From positions 1-53,451 of the forward strand of contig NZ_SOEY01000004.1 of assembly GCF_004402535.1 (NCBI RefSeq): a DNA stretch of 53,451 nt. Direction: 5' to 3'. The stretch comes from Cryobacterium glaciale. GTDB taxonomy: Bacteria; Actinomycetota; Actinomycetes; Actinomycetales; Microbacteriaceae. The first letter of the stretch is position 1. The number at the start of each line of letters is the position of its first letter. The notes under the pieces are model-generated. The model was not told the origin of the DNA, searched no databases, and was given only the letters and a program-made list of their open reading frames with translations. The translations under genes were made by a program, and so were the position numbers. Shown piece after piece: positions 8,915 to 18,304 of the stretch.

Positions 8915-9385
8915 TCACCCGCGCTCGGCGAATCGACCGACACCGGGCATGAAGCGCCCGACCCGCGTGCCATAGGAGCGGTAATCGGGGTGCCCGGCCA
9001 CGAGCATCCGCTCTTCCCACCGGGTCTTGAACGAGAGCAGCCCGACCAGCGCGACCCACACCACAATGTGCCAGGCGGAGGCCCCCACCAGCACGAGCGC
9101 GACGCCGCCGGTCATGAGTCCCGCGTAGATGGGGCTGCGCACGAGCCCGTACACCCCTGTGGTGACCAGCGGGGCTTCCTCGCGTGGAATCGGACTCGCG
9201 GTCAACGCCGGCCCCAGCCCGACGACGCCGAGCACCGCGAGTACGGCGCCGACCAGCCCCAACACGATCGCGGCCACGATCACCCCGATGCTCGTCGACC
9301 AGAGCGTGCCGCGCGGCAGGAAGATCAGAGCCGCCAGGAGAAGAAATTGCCCGGTGACCAGGCTGAGTGCGAGTGCACGTTTCAT
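8915..9385 (-). CDS. Isoprenylcysteine carboxyl methyltransferase-like membrane protein
   Basis: This 156-residue protein has three to four hydrophobic helices, and the C-terminal portion has the ICMT/PEMT signature: TTGVYGLVRSPIYAGLM, then the loop ERMLVAGHPDYRSYGTRVGRFMPG. That motif binds S-adenosylmethionine in membrane methyltransferases. The methyl acceptor in bacteria is generally unknown. The start chosen (MKRALAL) puts the first transmembrane helix at the N-terminus. A frame continuing 240 bases further upstream adds a basic, cysteine-containing stretch unlike the family. It is the last gene before a 640-base stretch with at most one small gene. Confidence 0.8.
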   Translation of the reverse strand: MKRALALSLVTGQFLLLAALIFLPRGTLWSTSIGVIVAAIVLGLVGAVLAVLGVVGLGPALTASPIPREEAPLVTTGVYGLVRSPIYAGLMTGGVALVLVGASAWHIVVWVALVGLLSFKTRWEERMLVAGHPDYRSYGTRVGRFMPGVGRFAERG

Positions 9386-9673
9386 AGTTCGAGGGTACGC
9401 CCGGGAGAGAAGGGTGCCAACGCAGGTTAACCACACATCACCAGCGTGTAACGAAATGAAACATTTTCGCCTTCTTGCAACCGTTCTGCACGCGGGCGAC
9501 TTACCCTCGTACGCACAGACCAGCTCCGCCAGCATCGCCGGAGAGTGACATCGGGCCTCGATCCCGATCGCGTGCCAACAATTCGCGCCTGATCGATTCG
9601 AGGCACAGGCCTGCTCCGGCAGGTGCATTCGCCCGGCACCTCAGACGAGATGCCCCGCCGAAGTGGAACCACC

Positions 9674-9868
9674 ATGACCGACGACGAACTCCTGCTTGAA
9701 ATCGACTACACCGGCTACGACAGTTCCTGCCGCGACCCGCACATCACGCCGGCCGAGGACCTCGTCGAGTGCCGCCGCCTGCGCGGCCACGGTAATGAAC
9801 CACACGGTACCCGGGCCGGCATGCGTGCCATCCGCTGGCAGGCCGGCGCCACTCCCCTGGCCGCCTAG
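9674..9868 (+). CDS. Possible small protein of 64 residues
   Basis: The stretch 9386-10022 has no recognisable gene apart from this candidate. The frame begins MTDDELLLEIDYTGYD and ends near residue 64, with one Cys in each half (DSSCRDP and LVECRRLRG). The upstream sequence GAAGTGGAACCACC is only a weak ribosome-binding site. The acidic N-terminus and balanced composition look more gene-like than the overlapping frames, but no family is recognised. The rest of the gap is plain, with a short AT-rich patch at about 9445-9475 that could hold a promoter. Confidence 0.3.
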   Translation: MTDDELLLEIDYTGYDSSCRDPHITPAEDLVECRRLRGHGNEPHGTRAGMRAIRWQAGATPLAA

Positions 9869-10022
9869 CTCGCTCGCCGTACAAGCGGATGCGCATTCCC
9901 GGCCCCTCCCACAGGGCAACGCGTGAACAGCACGGTTCCTGGCAGTTTCGTAATGAGAAAGTGGCGAGAAATTCCGGCCAGCTGAAGGCGGGGCTTCACG
10001 ATTCCAGGCGTAGTGTCGATGG

Positions 10023-10883
10023 GTGCAACTGACTGACCAGACCCGGGTGCTCGGGGCCGCCGAATGGCTCGCCCTCGAGCAGGCCCACGAGGAACGCGCC
10101 GATGCCTTCACGCGTGGCCGTCGCGAGCGCGCAGCTACCGGCCAGACGCATCCGGTCGACGATTTTTTGTTCACCTACTACCCGTTTCGTCCCGGCCTGC
10201 TGCGCCGCTGGCATCCGGGTGCCGGCGTGCTGCTGCAGGGGGCCGCGGACTACCCCCGTGCCAGTTGGAAGTGGTACCGGCGCAACGGCAGCGACAGCCG
10301 AGTGGATGTCGCGGCCTTCTCCGAGAAAAACGAGCGCGTCATCCGTTTCATCGGTTCACTGCTGAGTTCGACCAGGCAGCGACCCGCCCACTTCGGCTGT
10401 TTCGGTCTGCACGAGTGGGCCATGGTCTACCGCCAGGGTGAGCACCGCCACGTTGCGCCGCTGCGCCTCGGCCAGGGCGACACCGACGCCGTCATCGACG
10501 GCAACCGTGTGGCCTGCAGCCACTTCGACGCGTTTCGGTTCTTCACCCCCGCAGCCATCCCGCTGAACCAGCTGGAGCCCTCCCGGGAGAACCAGCCACT
10601 GCTGGAGCAGCCCGGCTGCCTGCACGCCGGCATGGACATCTACAAGTGGGTGATCAAGCTCGGCCCTCTGGTTCCCGGCGAGGTACTGCTCGATTCCTTC
10701 GAGCTCGCCCGAGACATTCGCCAGCTCGACATGGAGGCCTCCCCCTACGACCTAAGGGAGTGGGGCTACGAGCCGGTCACGGTCGAGACTCCCGCCGGCA
10801 AGGCCGAGTATGTGCGCCGGCAGCGCGGTTTCACCGAGCGCAGCAACGTCTTGCGTGACCGCGTCGTGGGCCTGCTCCTCTAG
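10023..10883 (+). CDS. Conserved actinobacterial protein, often annotated as 3-methyladenine DNA glycosylase
   Basis: This 286-residue protein starts at GTG. It contains blocks I recognise from a conserved actinobacterial protein family: HPVDDFLFTYYPFRPGLLRRWHPG, ASWKWYRRNG, HFGCFGLHEWAMVY, SHFDAFRFFTP and LHAGMDIYKW. Databases commonly label the family a 3-methyladenine DNA glycosylase, but I see no helix-hairpin-helix or classical glycosylase motif, so that label is doubtful. The many conserved Trp, His and Tyr residues suggest an enzyme. No clear ribosome-binding site precedes the GTG, so the transcript may be nearly leaderless. It is an isolated gene. Confidence 0.7.
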   Translation: MQLTDQTRVLGAAEWLALEQAHEERADAFTRGRRERAATGQTHPVDDFLFTYYPFRPGLLRRWHPGAGVLLQGAADYPRASWKWYRRNGSDSRVDVAAFSEKNERVIRFIGSLLSSTRQRPAHFGCFGLHEWAMVYRQGEHRHVAPLRLGQGDTDAVIDGNRVACSHFDAFRFFTPAAIPLNQLEPSRENQPLLEQPGCLHAGMDIYKWVIKLGPLVPGEVLLDSFELARDIRQLDMEASPYDLREWGYEPVTVETPAGKAEYVRRQRGFTERSNVLRDRVVGLLL

Positions 10884-11139
10884 AACTTGCCCTCGCTCGC
10901 CGTCGCGACGGGCAACGCTCACCGGTTGCCAGCCTCTTCTCAGGTTGAACCACCGCCGTGAGCGGATGCCCCCCACGGCGGCGATCGGCTCGCGTCACGG
11001 TGTGCAGGACCCGCGCCAAAAAACGATGCACGACACCCATTTGGGGTGCGTCGACCAAACCGGATGAGGCGGGGCTCCGGACCATCTGTGCGGCCCGGGT
11101 GAACATCGGGCCGGAACAGAACAACGAATAGGAGCTCAC

Positions 11140-11685
11140 ATGAACACGATCACGAAGCACACGAACGTTCGCAAGATTACCGCGCTGGGAATCACCGGCG
11201 CCGCAGCATCCGCCCTCATCATCGGCGGTTTCGTCGCCCCGGCCCAAGCCTTCGACGGCGAGAGCACGAGCACCACCACCAGCACGAGCACCGACAGCTC
11301 GTCCGAACAGAACCGCCTCGACATCATCGGCGATCTGTTCAACCTCTCGGGCAACGACACGACCGGTAACGGTGTTCTCGGCAATGACACTTCACCAGGC
11401 GGCGTAGCCAACGGCGGCCTCGTGAACGGCGGAGTCGTGAACGGACCGCTCGTGAACGATTCCCTCAACAACGACGTCGGTGATGTTGCCTCCGGCAACG
11501 AGGTCGGCAACGGCAACGACGTGGTCGCTCCGATCGAAGCGCCCGTCACCGCCCCGGTTGATGCCGGAAACGGCACCGACGTCGGAACGGACGTCGGCGG
11601 CGTCGATGTGGAGAACATCGACGGCTCGGTCGACTCGATCGTCAATGACGTTCTCGGCGACCTCGGACTCGGGCTGGGCCGCTAA
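11140..11685 (+). CDS. Secreted Asn/Gly/Asp-rich repeat protein
   Basis: This 181-residue protein has a signal peptide: basic MNTITKHTNVRK, a hydrophobic core, then FVAPAQA as the cleavage site at about residue 37. A Ser/Thr-rich linker (about 40-55) follows. The mature part is low-complexity, with five-residue steps such as NGGLV, NGGVV, NGPLV and NDSLN, then V/D/G-rich segments ending DLGLGLGR. No cysteines are present. It looks like an exported surface or matrix protein, possibly a beta-roll or amyloid-like fold. It is not a classical chaplin. AGGAG precedes the ATG by about eight bases, and a terminator follows at 11703. The function is unknown. Confidence 0.75.
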   Translation: MNTITKHTNVRKITALGITGAAASALIIGGFVAPAQAFDGESTSTTTSTSTDSSSEQNRLDIIGDLFNLSGNDTTGNGVLGNDTSPGGVANGGLVNGGVVNGPLVNDSLNNDVGDVASGNEVGNGNDVVAPIEAPVTAPVDAGNGTDVGTDVGGVDVENIDGSVDSIVNDVLGDLGLGLGR

Positions 11686-11702
11686 CCTGATTGTATAAAT
11701 GA

Positions 11703-11728
11703 GGGCGTCTCCCATCCGGGAGGCGCCC
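11703..11728. terminator. Intrinsic terminator between convergent genes
   Basis: The 11-bp stem GGGCGTCTCCC/GGGAGGCGCCC with one G-U pair and loop ATCC is followed by TTGTT. It lies between the secreted protein gene (plus) and the ankyrin gene (minus) and could serve both. Confidence 0.8.
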
Positions 11729-11741
11729 TTGTTCCGGCTAC

Positions 11742-12143
11742 TCAGTCGCGAGGGTACGACTCGATGATCTCGCGCATGCGCGGCAGGCCGAACTGGTCGG
11801 CGATGGCCACGCCGCTGTGCGTGCCGAGGCGAGGGTCGGCATCCGCTTCGAGCAGCAACCGCAGAATCGCCTCATTGCCCCGAAAGACCGCGCAGGAGAT
11901 GGCGGTCTGGCCCATGGCATTGACAACGGATGCGTCCGCCCCGCGCCGAAGCAGCTCACCGACGGTCTCGGCGTGCTGCTGGTAGGCCGCGACGATCAGC
12001 AGCGTGTCCCCGCGGGCGTTGACGACGTTGAGGCCGACTCCGGCGTCGATCATTTCGCCCAAGGGGCCGGTGAGGCCGTCGCGGGCGAGGTCGAAAACGC
12101 CCTCGATGACCTCGGGGCTGAGCCCGGATGTGTTCTCGTTCAC
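11742..12143 (-). CDS. Ankyrin-repeat protein
   Basis: This 133-residue protein consists of an N-terminal helix pair and about three ankyrin repeats. The repeats are recognisable by NVVNARGDTLLIVAAYQQH, then ELLRRGADASVVNAMGQTAI, then RLLLEADADPRLG. It has no signal peptide or catalytic motif, so it is probably a cytosolic protein-interaction module. Small ankyrin proteins of this form are common in actinobacteria and often accompany catalases or phospholipases. No such partner is seen here: the neighbours are a secreted repeat protein and a lipoprotein. Confidence 0.88.
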   Translation of the reverse strand: MNENTSGLSPEVIEGVFDLARDGLTGPLGEMIDAGVGLNVVNARGDTLLIVAAYQQHAETVGELLRRGADASVVNAMGQTAISCAVFRGNEAILRLLLEADADPRLGTHSGVAIADQFGLPRMREIIESYPRD

Positions 12144-12274
12144 TGACTGCTCCCGCTCGCTCTTCTGTGTGCCCAGCGTAACCGGCGCCAGGCCTCCACC
12201 GCGAAAACGTCACGATTCGGCGACCAACTCCACTGGCGCTGGCGACACTCTCGGGTCGATGCCACACTCAGAGC

Positions 12275-12907
12275 ATGAGACCTCGATCGCTCGTCTTCGC
12301 CGCGTTCGCCGCCACCGGGCTCGTCACGATTGCCGCGTGCGCGGGCGACGCGGTACCCGGCGCAGAGGTTCCGAGAACGCTGCCGCCGTACCTCGCTTTT
12401 CCGCAGCCCACGCTGACGAGCGACGAACTGGTCGGCCAGGGCACGGTCTTGCAACAGGGCGAAGCCGAGCCGCAACTCTGCCTGGGCCCGATCTTGGAGT
12501 CCTATCCGCCGCAGTGCAGCGGCCCGACGATTCTCGGCTGGGACTGGGCCCAGGCGCAGTATTCCGAAACTGCGTCGTCGGTCACCTGGGGCACCTACGC
12601 CGTGTTCGGCACCTGGGACGACACCGCCTTCACCCAGACCCAGCCGCCGATTCCCCTGTCGCTGTATTCGCCGATCGGGTCCCCCGATCCGCGCCAGGAC
12701 CCGGAGAACGCGGGCGCGAGCGACGACGCCACCCTCCAGACCATTCAAGACGGACTCAACCAACCGCAGATACTGACCTCGATGCCGATGAACGGATACC
12801 TGTGGGTGTCTGTGCTCTACGACGATGGCACCATCCAGAAGTTCATCGACGAGAAGAACGGCCCGGACGTCGTCATCGTGCAGTCCGCCCTGCGGTCGAT
12901 CAGCTGA
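12275..12907 (+). CDS. Predicted lipoprotein of unknown function
   Basis: This 210-residue protein has a type II signal sequence ending in the lipobox TIAAC (Cys at about residue 22), so the mature protein is expected to be lipid-anchored on the outer face of the membrane. The mature domain contains CLGPILESYPPQCSGP, with two Cys that may form a disulfide, and a Trp-rich segment (ILGWDWAQ). The 3' end overlaps the convergent phosphoribosyltransferase gene by eight bases. A similar CLG..SYPPQCSGP block occurs in uncharacterised actinobacterial proteins; the role is unknown. Confidence 0.8.
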   Translation: MRPRSLVFAAFAATGLVTIAACAGDAVPGAEVPRTLPPYLAFPQPTLTSDELVGQGTVLQQGEAEPQLCLGPILESYPPQCSGPTILGWDWAQAQYSETASSVTWGTYAVFGTWDDTAFTQTQPPIPLSLYSPIGSPDPRQDPENAGASDDATLQTIQDGLNQPQILTSMPMNGYLWVSVLYDDGTIQKFIDEKNGPDVVIVQSALRSIS

Positions 12908-13559
12908 CCGTCTCCGCGGCGAGCAGGGCCACAACCTCGGCGTCGGTGGTCGCTCGAAAATCCCGGTAGTGCGCACCGACCGCCCAGAACTCTGCGGGCT
13001 GCACCACGCTGACGATCTCGTCGGCACCCAGCCGAAGGTCCGCGCCGGCTGGAGCGACGGGGACGGCCACCACGACCCGCAGGGCGCCGAGCTGTCGAGC
13101 TACCTCGCAGGCGACGCGGGCCGTGGCACCGGTCGCGATGCCGTCATCGACGATGATCACCACCCGGCCGTACAGCTCGCACCGCGGCCGACCGCCGCGA
13201 AACAGCGTTTCCCTGGCCTCGAGCAGCGCCCGCTCCCGGTCTTCGACCGTGCGCAGTTCCCCCGCGCTCACGCCGACGTGCCGAACGATATCGTCGTTGA
13301 GCACCCGCTTCCCGCCCTCGCCGATGGCGCCCATGGCCACCTCGGAATCAACCGGCAGACCGAGCTTCCGCACCACGATAACGTCCAGCGGCGCGTGCAA
13401 CGCCCGCGCCACCTCGTACGCCACGGGCACTCCCCCGCGCGGCAGCCCCACGACCACCGGGTCGCTGGGTCGCAGGTACGTTAGCCGCGCGGCCAGCTGG
13501 CGCCCGGCATCCGCTCGATCAGCGAACACGACCCTCACCGTACTTTCCGACACCGCCAC
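12900..13559 (-). CDS. Phosphoribosyltransferase-family protein
   Basis: This 219-residue type I PRTase-fold protein has the 13-residue PRPP-binding signature VIIVDDGIATGATA at about 134-147. The early LPRGGVPVAYEVA loop and the VVRKLGLPVDSEVAMGAIGEGG segment are typical of the actinobacterial family often found fused to or beside dienelactone-hydrolase-like domains. The substrate base is unknown; the family is not one of the standard purine or pyrimidine salvage enzymes. It overlaps the lipoprotein gene tail to tail. Confidence 0.87.
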   Translation of the reverse strand: MAVSESTVRVVFADRADAGRQLAARLTYLRPSDPVVVGLPRGGVPVAYEVARALHAPLDVIVVRKLGLPVDSEVAMGAIGEGGKRVLNDDIVRHVGVSAGELRTVEDRERALLEARETLFRGGRPRCELYGRVVIIVDDGIATGATARVACEVARQLGALRVVVAVPVAPAGADLRLGADEIVSVVQPAEFWAVGAHYRDFRATTDAEVVALLAAETVS

Positions 13560-13680
13560 GGCTGCCGGTCACAGCGGGCCTGGTTGCGGCCCAGAGTAGT
13601 CTTCCTGTGCGGCCTCGGGTAGGGCACGGGCAGGCGAATCTGGGGAAACGGTGCCGCCGCATCCGTGGTGAAATAGGGGA

Positions 13681-14457
13681 ATGTTGCACCGAAGCGCCCC
13701 CGAGCACCGTTTTGTCCCGTCCCTCGACGGGGTGCAACTGGCCACCTACGAGCTGGGTGACCCCGATCATCCGACCGTGCTCGTGGTGCACGGCTTCGCC
13801 TCGAGCGCGATCGCGAACTGGCACGCCACCGGCTGGACGCGCGACCTGACCCGGGCCGGCTTTCACGTGATCGGCATCGACCAGCGCGGCCACGGCGCGA
13901 GCGACAAACCGCACTCGGCCGAGGCCTACACGATGGAACTACTCGTCGGCGACGTCGAGGCCGTGCTCGACGCCTACCTGCTCACCGAGGTGCGCTACGT
14001 CGGCTATTCCCTCGGCGCCCGGGTCGGCTGGCAGGCCGCCCGCGAGCTCGGCGGGCGCATCACGCAAGCGGTTCTCGGCGGCATCCCCGACGGCGATCCG
14101 CTGAAACGCTTTCACATAGCGGATGCCCGCGCCCACCTCGAGCACGGCGCCGCCGTGACCGACCGCCTCACCGGCGCCTATCTCACGATGGCGAAGGCCT
14201 TGCCGGGCAACGATCTCGCGGCACTCGTCGCCCTCGTCGAAGGCATGCGTGACGGCCCGCAGCCCGGACCGACCAACGCCCCCGCCCAGCCGCTGCTGTT
14301 CGCAACCGGCAGCGAAGACAGCATTCTCGCCGCCTCGCGGGCGCTGGCCGAGGCGACGCCGAACGGGAGTTTCTTCGAGATTCCCGGCCGCAACCACTTC
14401 AACGCACCCACGTCGCGGCCGTTCCGCGAGGCGGCGATCGCCTTCCTCAAGCCCTAG
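13681..14457 (+). CDS. Alpha/beta hydrolase
   Basis: This 258-residue hydrolase has the oxyanion-hole motif VVHGFASS, the nucleophile elbow GYSLG (Ser at about 110), a catalytic acid probably in TGSED (about 213) and the catalytic His in GRNHF (about 239). There is no signal peptide, so it is cytosolic. The fold and length fit esterase or epoxide-hydrolase-like enzymes, but the substrate cannot be predicted. An A/G-rich stretch (GTGAAATAGGGGA) directly precedes the ATG. The stop lies three bases from the convergent VOC gene. Confidence 0.9.
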   Translation: MLHRSAPEHRFVPSLDGVQLATYELGDPDHPTVLVVHGFASSAIANWHATGWTRDLTRAGFHVIGIDQRGHGASDKPHSAEAYTMELLVGDVEAVLDAYLLTEVRYVGYSLGARVGWQAARELGGRITQAVLGGIPDGDPLKRFHIADARAHLEHGAAVTDRLTGAYLTMAKALPGNDLAALVALVEGMRDGPQPGPTNAPAQPLLFATGSEDSILAASRALAEATPNGSFFEIPGRNHFNAPTSRPFREAAIAFLKP

Positions 14458-14460
14458 TCC

Positions 14461-14892
14461 TCAGCCGAGCGAAACGGTTCCATCGTCGGCGACGTGCCAG
14501 CCCGGGTTGTGCGCGATCTCCCAGATGACGCCGTTCGGGTCGGCGACGTGCCCGTGAAAGATGCCGCCGAACGCGCCGTCCTGGGCGGGTTTGAGCACGG
14601 TGCCGCCCGCGGCCGCCATCGCGGCGATCGTGGCGGTGACCTCCTCCCGGCTGCCGAGATTGTGCGCGAGGGTGATGCCGCTGGCCCCGGTGGTCGTGTG
14701 TTCGCGCTGCAGGTCTTCGTCAAACTTCTCAGCGTCGAACAGGCCGAGCATCAGGCCGGGCCCCACCTGGAAGAACACGATCTCGCCGGGAACGTCCATC
14801 AGCGGAGTCCAGCCCAAGCCGTCGCGATAGAAGGTGCGCACCATTTCGAGGTCGCTCGTGGCCAAGGAAATGAAGTGCACGCGTTGTTCCAT
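14461..14892 (-). CDS. VOC-family (glyoxalase/bleomycin-resistance fold) protein
   Basis: This 143-residue protein has two paired beta-alpha-beta-beta-beta modules. The first starts [19 protein letters not shown] with GLGWTP. The second includes the loop [30 protein letters not shown], ending in Glu. The His near the start, the His in FHGH and the C-terminal Glu are plausible metal ligands. The reaction is unknown; members include isomerases, dioxygenases and resistance proteins. The start follows GAAAGACTG. Confidence 0.87.
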   Translation of the reverse strand: MEQRVHFISLATSDLEMVRTFYRDGLGWTPLMDVPGEIVFFQVGPGLMLGLFDAEKFDEDLQREHTTTGASGITLAHNLGSREEVTATIAAMAAAGGTVLKPAQDGAFGGIFHGHVADPNGVIWEIAHNPGWHVADDGTVSLG

Positions 14893-14939
14893 GAGATCAG
14901 TCTTTCAGAGGTGCCCGTGCTTTACCGGGAGGCCCCGAA

Positions 14940-16196
14940 CTAGCCTCGGGGTGTGACCGCCGTCGACCGTTTCCCGACCGGTCCGATTCCGACCCTGTTG
15001 GCCGCCGCCACATCAAAGGTGTACGAAGTGCCGTTCCTCAGCCCGGTCACCACCGTCGATTGCACCCGGCCGACCACGAGTTTTGTGGTCACGAGCTTCC
15101 CGCCCGCATAGGCTCGCACCCGATAACCGAGGATTGCAGCACCACCGTTGGTGGGGGCCGCCCAGCGAACCGTAGCGGAGGCCTTGCCCGCTGTCGGCGT
15201 TCCTATCGTCGGCTCCCCCGGGACCGTCCGAACGGGGATATGCACGGCGACGTAGTCGGCGTCTTCGACGCCGCCGAAGAGAAGGCCAGTCATCATGGTC
15301 ATTGTGATCATTGGTGCTGCCCCTGGCTGCACGAAGTCTGATGTCGACGAGGAACCGTCGCGAACGGTGACCGTGATTTTACTCCCGTCGGCAGACACCG
15401 CAGAGGGCAGCGGAAGGTTGTCCAGCGAGTCGTCGTTGAGGTCGGATCCGAGAGTGACCTGCCGTGACACGAACGGTGCAGTGGTGCCCGTCCAGAATCC
15501 ACGGGGGCCCGCCACCGTGACCAGGTCGCCCTTTCGTACCGTCAGAGTGGACGTTACCCAGTGCTGCTTGATGGAATACACCGTGTCAACATCTCCGCGA
15601 GCGAGGCTGAGGGCAGGAGCGCGCTCGCCGGTACGGGTACCACGCTCCAGAATCAGATTGGCCTCCAGGCTGTCCCCGGAGGGAAAGCCCACCTGCGGCG
15701 GCTGCGCTGATGCTCCGGCCCCTGAAAACGTTACCCCGTAGTATCCGGCGGCATGAAGTGGAACTCCGTTGTCCGACGGCCCGATCAAGGGTCGATGATC
15801 TGGCGTCACGGCGAAGAACCCGGCCGGCAAGGGGATCGTGACGCTGCGTTTCTGGGCGTCGAGCGATGCGGTGCCGCCCACGGTGAAGTTTTCGCCGTAC
15901 AGGCTATAGCGCACGGTGGTGATGTTCAGTGCGGCGACGTCGGCCGGCAAGATAAAACGGACGCTCGTGCTCGATGTGGGCAGGCTCATGCGGTGATCGA
16001 GGAAACTGGCGTCGTTGTTAATGAACACCGAGTGCGAGTATGGCGCCGGCAGCGCTACGCTGTGGGTCCTCGTGCCGATCGCGGAGGCACTGGCAGCAAC
16101 GGTTGTCAGACACAGCACCGTCGCCAACAGGGCAGCCATCGCTGCTCGCCAGCGGTTGAGGAGTTTCGTGTTTTGAGGAGAACCTTGCGTGAACAT
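14940..16196 (-). CDS. Secreted protein with a C-terminal fibronectin type III domain
   Basis: This 418-residue exported protein has a basic start, a hydrophobic segment (MAALLATVLCLTTVAAS) and a probable cleavage after ASA near residue 42. The central 280 residues are beta-rich, with no recognised family or catalytic motif. The last approximately 95 residues form a fibronectin type III domain (PGEPTIGTPTAGKASATVRW, then TSYTFDVAAANRVGIGP). No LPXTG anchor is seen, so it is probably released or loosely bound. GAAAGG precedes the ATG at 16196; a frame extending upstream adds a non-signal-like sequence. The transcript is divergent from the DEAD-box helicase gene. Confidence 0.8.
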   Translation of the reverse strand: MFTQGSPQNTKLLNRWRAAMAALLATVLCLTTVAASASAIGTRTHSVALPAPYSHSVFINNDASFLDHRMSLPTSSTSVRFILPADVAALNITTVRYSLYGENFTVGGTASLDAQKRSVTIPLPAGFFAVTPDHRPLIGPSDNGVPLHAAGYYGVTFSGAGASAQPPQVGFPSGDSLEANLILERGTRTGERAPALSLARGDVDTVYSIKQHWVTSTLTVRKGDLVTVAGPRGFWTGTTAPFVSRQVTLGSDLNDDSLDNLPLPSAVSADGSKITVTVRDGSSSTSDFVQPGAAPMITMTMMTGLLFGGVEDADYVAVHIPVRTVPGEPTIGTPTAGKASATVRWAAPTNGGAAILGYRVRAYAGGKLVTTKLVVGRVQSTVVTGLRNGTSYTFDVAAANRVGIGPVGKRSTAVTPRG

Positions 16197-16431
16197 GTGG
16201 CGGAACCTTTCACCCAGCACTCGGCCCCCCTCCGGGCGACGCTGCCCGGAATGCAACGAGAATAGCGCGATCGCACCACCAATAGAGGTGTCCAGCCCCG
16301 CCGGTTTCGGCGGCAGCCGCAACCTCCCTCCCGCGCGACGGCAAGCGGATGCCGCGGCCGCGGGGATCCGCTTTATCGCGCGCCGGACGAGCCTTTACGC
16401 AGGGAGCGGCGGCGTCGACTACCGTTGTACT

Positions 16432-18291
16432 ATGACCGCACCAGACACCACTGCGCAGAACGAGGCAGAAACTGCCACTGCAACCAAGACCTTTGCCGAT
16501 CTCGGACTCAACGAAGCCATGCTCAAGGCGCTCAAAGTCGTCGGCTACGAAACCCCCTCGGCCATTCAGGCCGCCACTATTCCCCCGCTGTTGGAGGGTC
16601 GCGACGTTGTCGGACTCGCCCAGACCGGTACCGGCAAGACGGCCGCGTTCGCGCTGCCGATTCTGAACCGTCTCGACCTGTCGCAGAAGAACCCGCAAGC
16701 CCTCGTGCTCGCGCCCACCCGCGAACTCGCGCTGCAGGTCTGTGAGGCCTTCGAGAAGTACGCCGCACACATGCGCGGCGTGCACGTGCTGCCGGTCTAC
16801 GGCGGACAGGGCTACGGCCAGCAGCTGTCAGCCCTGCGTCGCGGCGTGCACATCGTTGTCGGTACTCCCGGTCGCATCATGGACCACCTCGCCAAGGGCA
16901 CCCTCGACCTCTCGGAGCTGAAGTTCCTGGTGCTCGATGAGGCCGACGAGATGCTCAACATGGGCTTCGTCGAGGACATCGAGACCATTCTCGCCGACAC
17001 CCCGGACGACAAGCAGGTCGCGTTGTTCTCGGCCACGATGCCGGCGCAGATTCGCCGCATCTCCAAGAAGTATCTGCACGATCCCGAAGAGATCACGGTC
17101 AAGAGCAAGACCACAACCAGCGCGAACACTACGCAGCGCTACCTGATGGTGTCGTACCCGCAGAAGCTCGACGCGCTCACCCGAATTCTCGAGGTCGAGA
17201 ATTTCGAGGGCATGATCATCTTCGCCCGCACCAAGAACGAGACCGAGCTGCTCGCCGAGAAGTTGCGTGCCCGCGGCTACTCCGCCATGGCGATCAACGG
17301 TGACGTGCAGCAGGTTCAGCGCGAACGCACAATTAATCAGCTCAAGAGCGGAAAGCTCGACATTCTCGTCGCAACGGATGTCGCCGCTCGCGGACTCGAC
17401 GTCGAGCGCATCAGCCACGTGGTCAACTACGACATCCCGATCGACACCGAGTCCTACGTGCACCGCATCGGCCGCACCGGCCGCGCCGGCCGCTCGGGCG
17501 CGGCGATCAGCTTCGTCACCCCGCGCGAACGTCGCCTGCTCACCGCCATCGAGAAGGCCACCCGCCAGCCGCTCACCCAGATGCAGCTGCCGAGCGTTGA
17601 GGACGTCAACGTGACGCGCCTCACCCGCTTCGACGATGCCATCACCGCGGCCCTCGACGAGACCGACCGCATCAGCAAGTTCCGCGACATCATCGCGCAC
17701 TACGTGTCCCACCACGACGTTCCCGAGGTCGACGTGGCCGCTGCCCTCGCCGTGGTGTCCCAGGGCGAGACTCCCCTGCTACTCTCCGCCGAGGACGTTC
17801 GGGCGCAGCAGCGCATCGAACGCGACGAGCGCGTCGAACGCTCGGAGCAGCGCGGCGATCGACCGGAGCGTGGCGGCCGCAACGACCGTTTTGGTCGCGA
17901 CGACCGTGGCGGCAGCCGCGACGACCGCGGCAGCTATGCTCCGCGCGAAGACCGTCCGGTGCGCAGCGAACGCCCGGTGCGTTCCAGCGGCAAGCCGATG
18001 GCACAATACCGCATCGAGGTCGGCAAGCGTCACAAGGTGGAACCGCGTCAGATCGTCGGCGCCCTCGCCAACGAGGGCGGGCTGAGCCGCGACGACTTCG
18101 GGCACATCAAGATTCTGCCCGAGTTCTCGCTGGTCGAGCTGCCCGCTGACTTGTCGGGTGACGTGTTCTCGAAGCTGGAGAACACCCGCATCAGCGGCAA
18201 GCTCATCGAGCTGCGTGCTGACAAGGGCGGCGCCTCACGCTCCGCCGAGCAGGGCGACCGCCCGCCGCGCGCTCCGCGCCGCGAGTACTAA
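16432..18291 (+). CDS. deaD: DEAD-box ATP-dependent RNA helicase, DeaD/CsdA type
   Basis: This 619-residue helicase unwinds structured RNA, typically in ribosome assembly and cold adaptation. In order it shows the Q motif (SAIQ), Walker A AQTGTGKT at 63-70, DEAD at 169-172, SAT, and the C-terminal helicase core with ARGLD and HRIGRTGRAGR. A linker rich in Arg/Asp/Gly (RDERVERSEQRGDRPER) leads to a DbpA-type RNA-binding domain (YRIEVGKRHKVEPRQIVGALANEGGL). The start MTAPDTTAQN was chosen because the frame upstream reads into the divergent gene's signal region. No strong ribosome-binding site is seen before it. Confidence 0.95.
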   Translation: MTAPDTTAQNEAETATATKTFADLGLNEAMLKALKVVGYETPSAIQAATIPPLLEGRDVVGLAQTGTGKTAAFALPILNRLDLSQKNPQALVLAPTRELALQVCEAFEKYAAHMRGVHVLPVYGGQGYGQQLSALRRGVHIVVGTPGRIMDHLAKGTLDLSELKFLVLDEADEMLNMGFVEDIETILADTPDDKQVALFSATMPAQIRRISKKYLHDPEEITVKSKTTTSANTTQRYLMVSYPQKLDALTRILEVENFEGMIIFARTKNETELLAEKLRARGYSAMAINGDVQQVQRERTINQLKSGKLDILVATDVAARGLDVERISHVVNYDIPIDTESYVHRIGRTGRAGRSGAAISFVTPRERRLLTAIEKATRQPLTQMQLPSVEDVNVTRLTRFDDAITAALDETDRISKFRDIIAHYVSHHDVPEVDVAAALAVVSQGETPLLLSAEDVRAQQRIERDERVERSEQRGDRPERGGRNDRFGRDDRGGSRDDRGSYAPREDRPVRSERPVRSSGKPMAQYRIEVGKRHKVEPRQIVGALANEGGLSRDDFGHIKILPEFSLVELPADLSGDVFSKLENTRISGKLIELRADKGGASRSAEQGDRPPRAPRREY

Positions 18292-18304
18292 GGCCTGAGC
18301 CCAC

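Noticed and set aside
16189..16431. N-terminal extension of the DEAD-box helicase
   Set aside because: It reads through the divergent gene's leader, and the family N-terminus fits the start at 16432.
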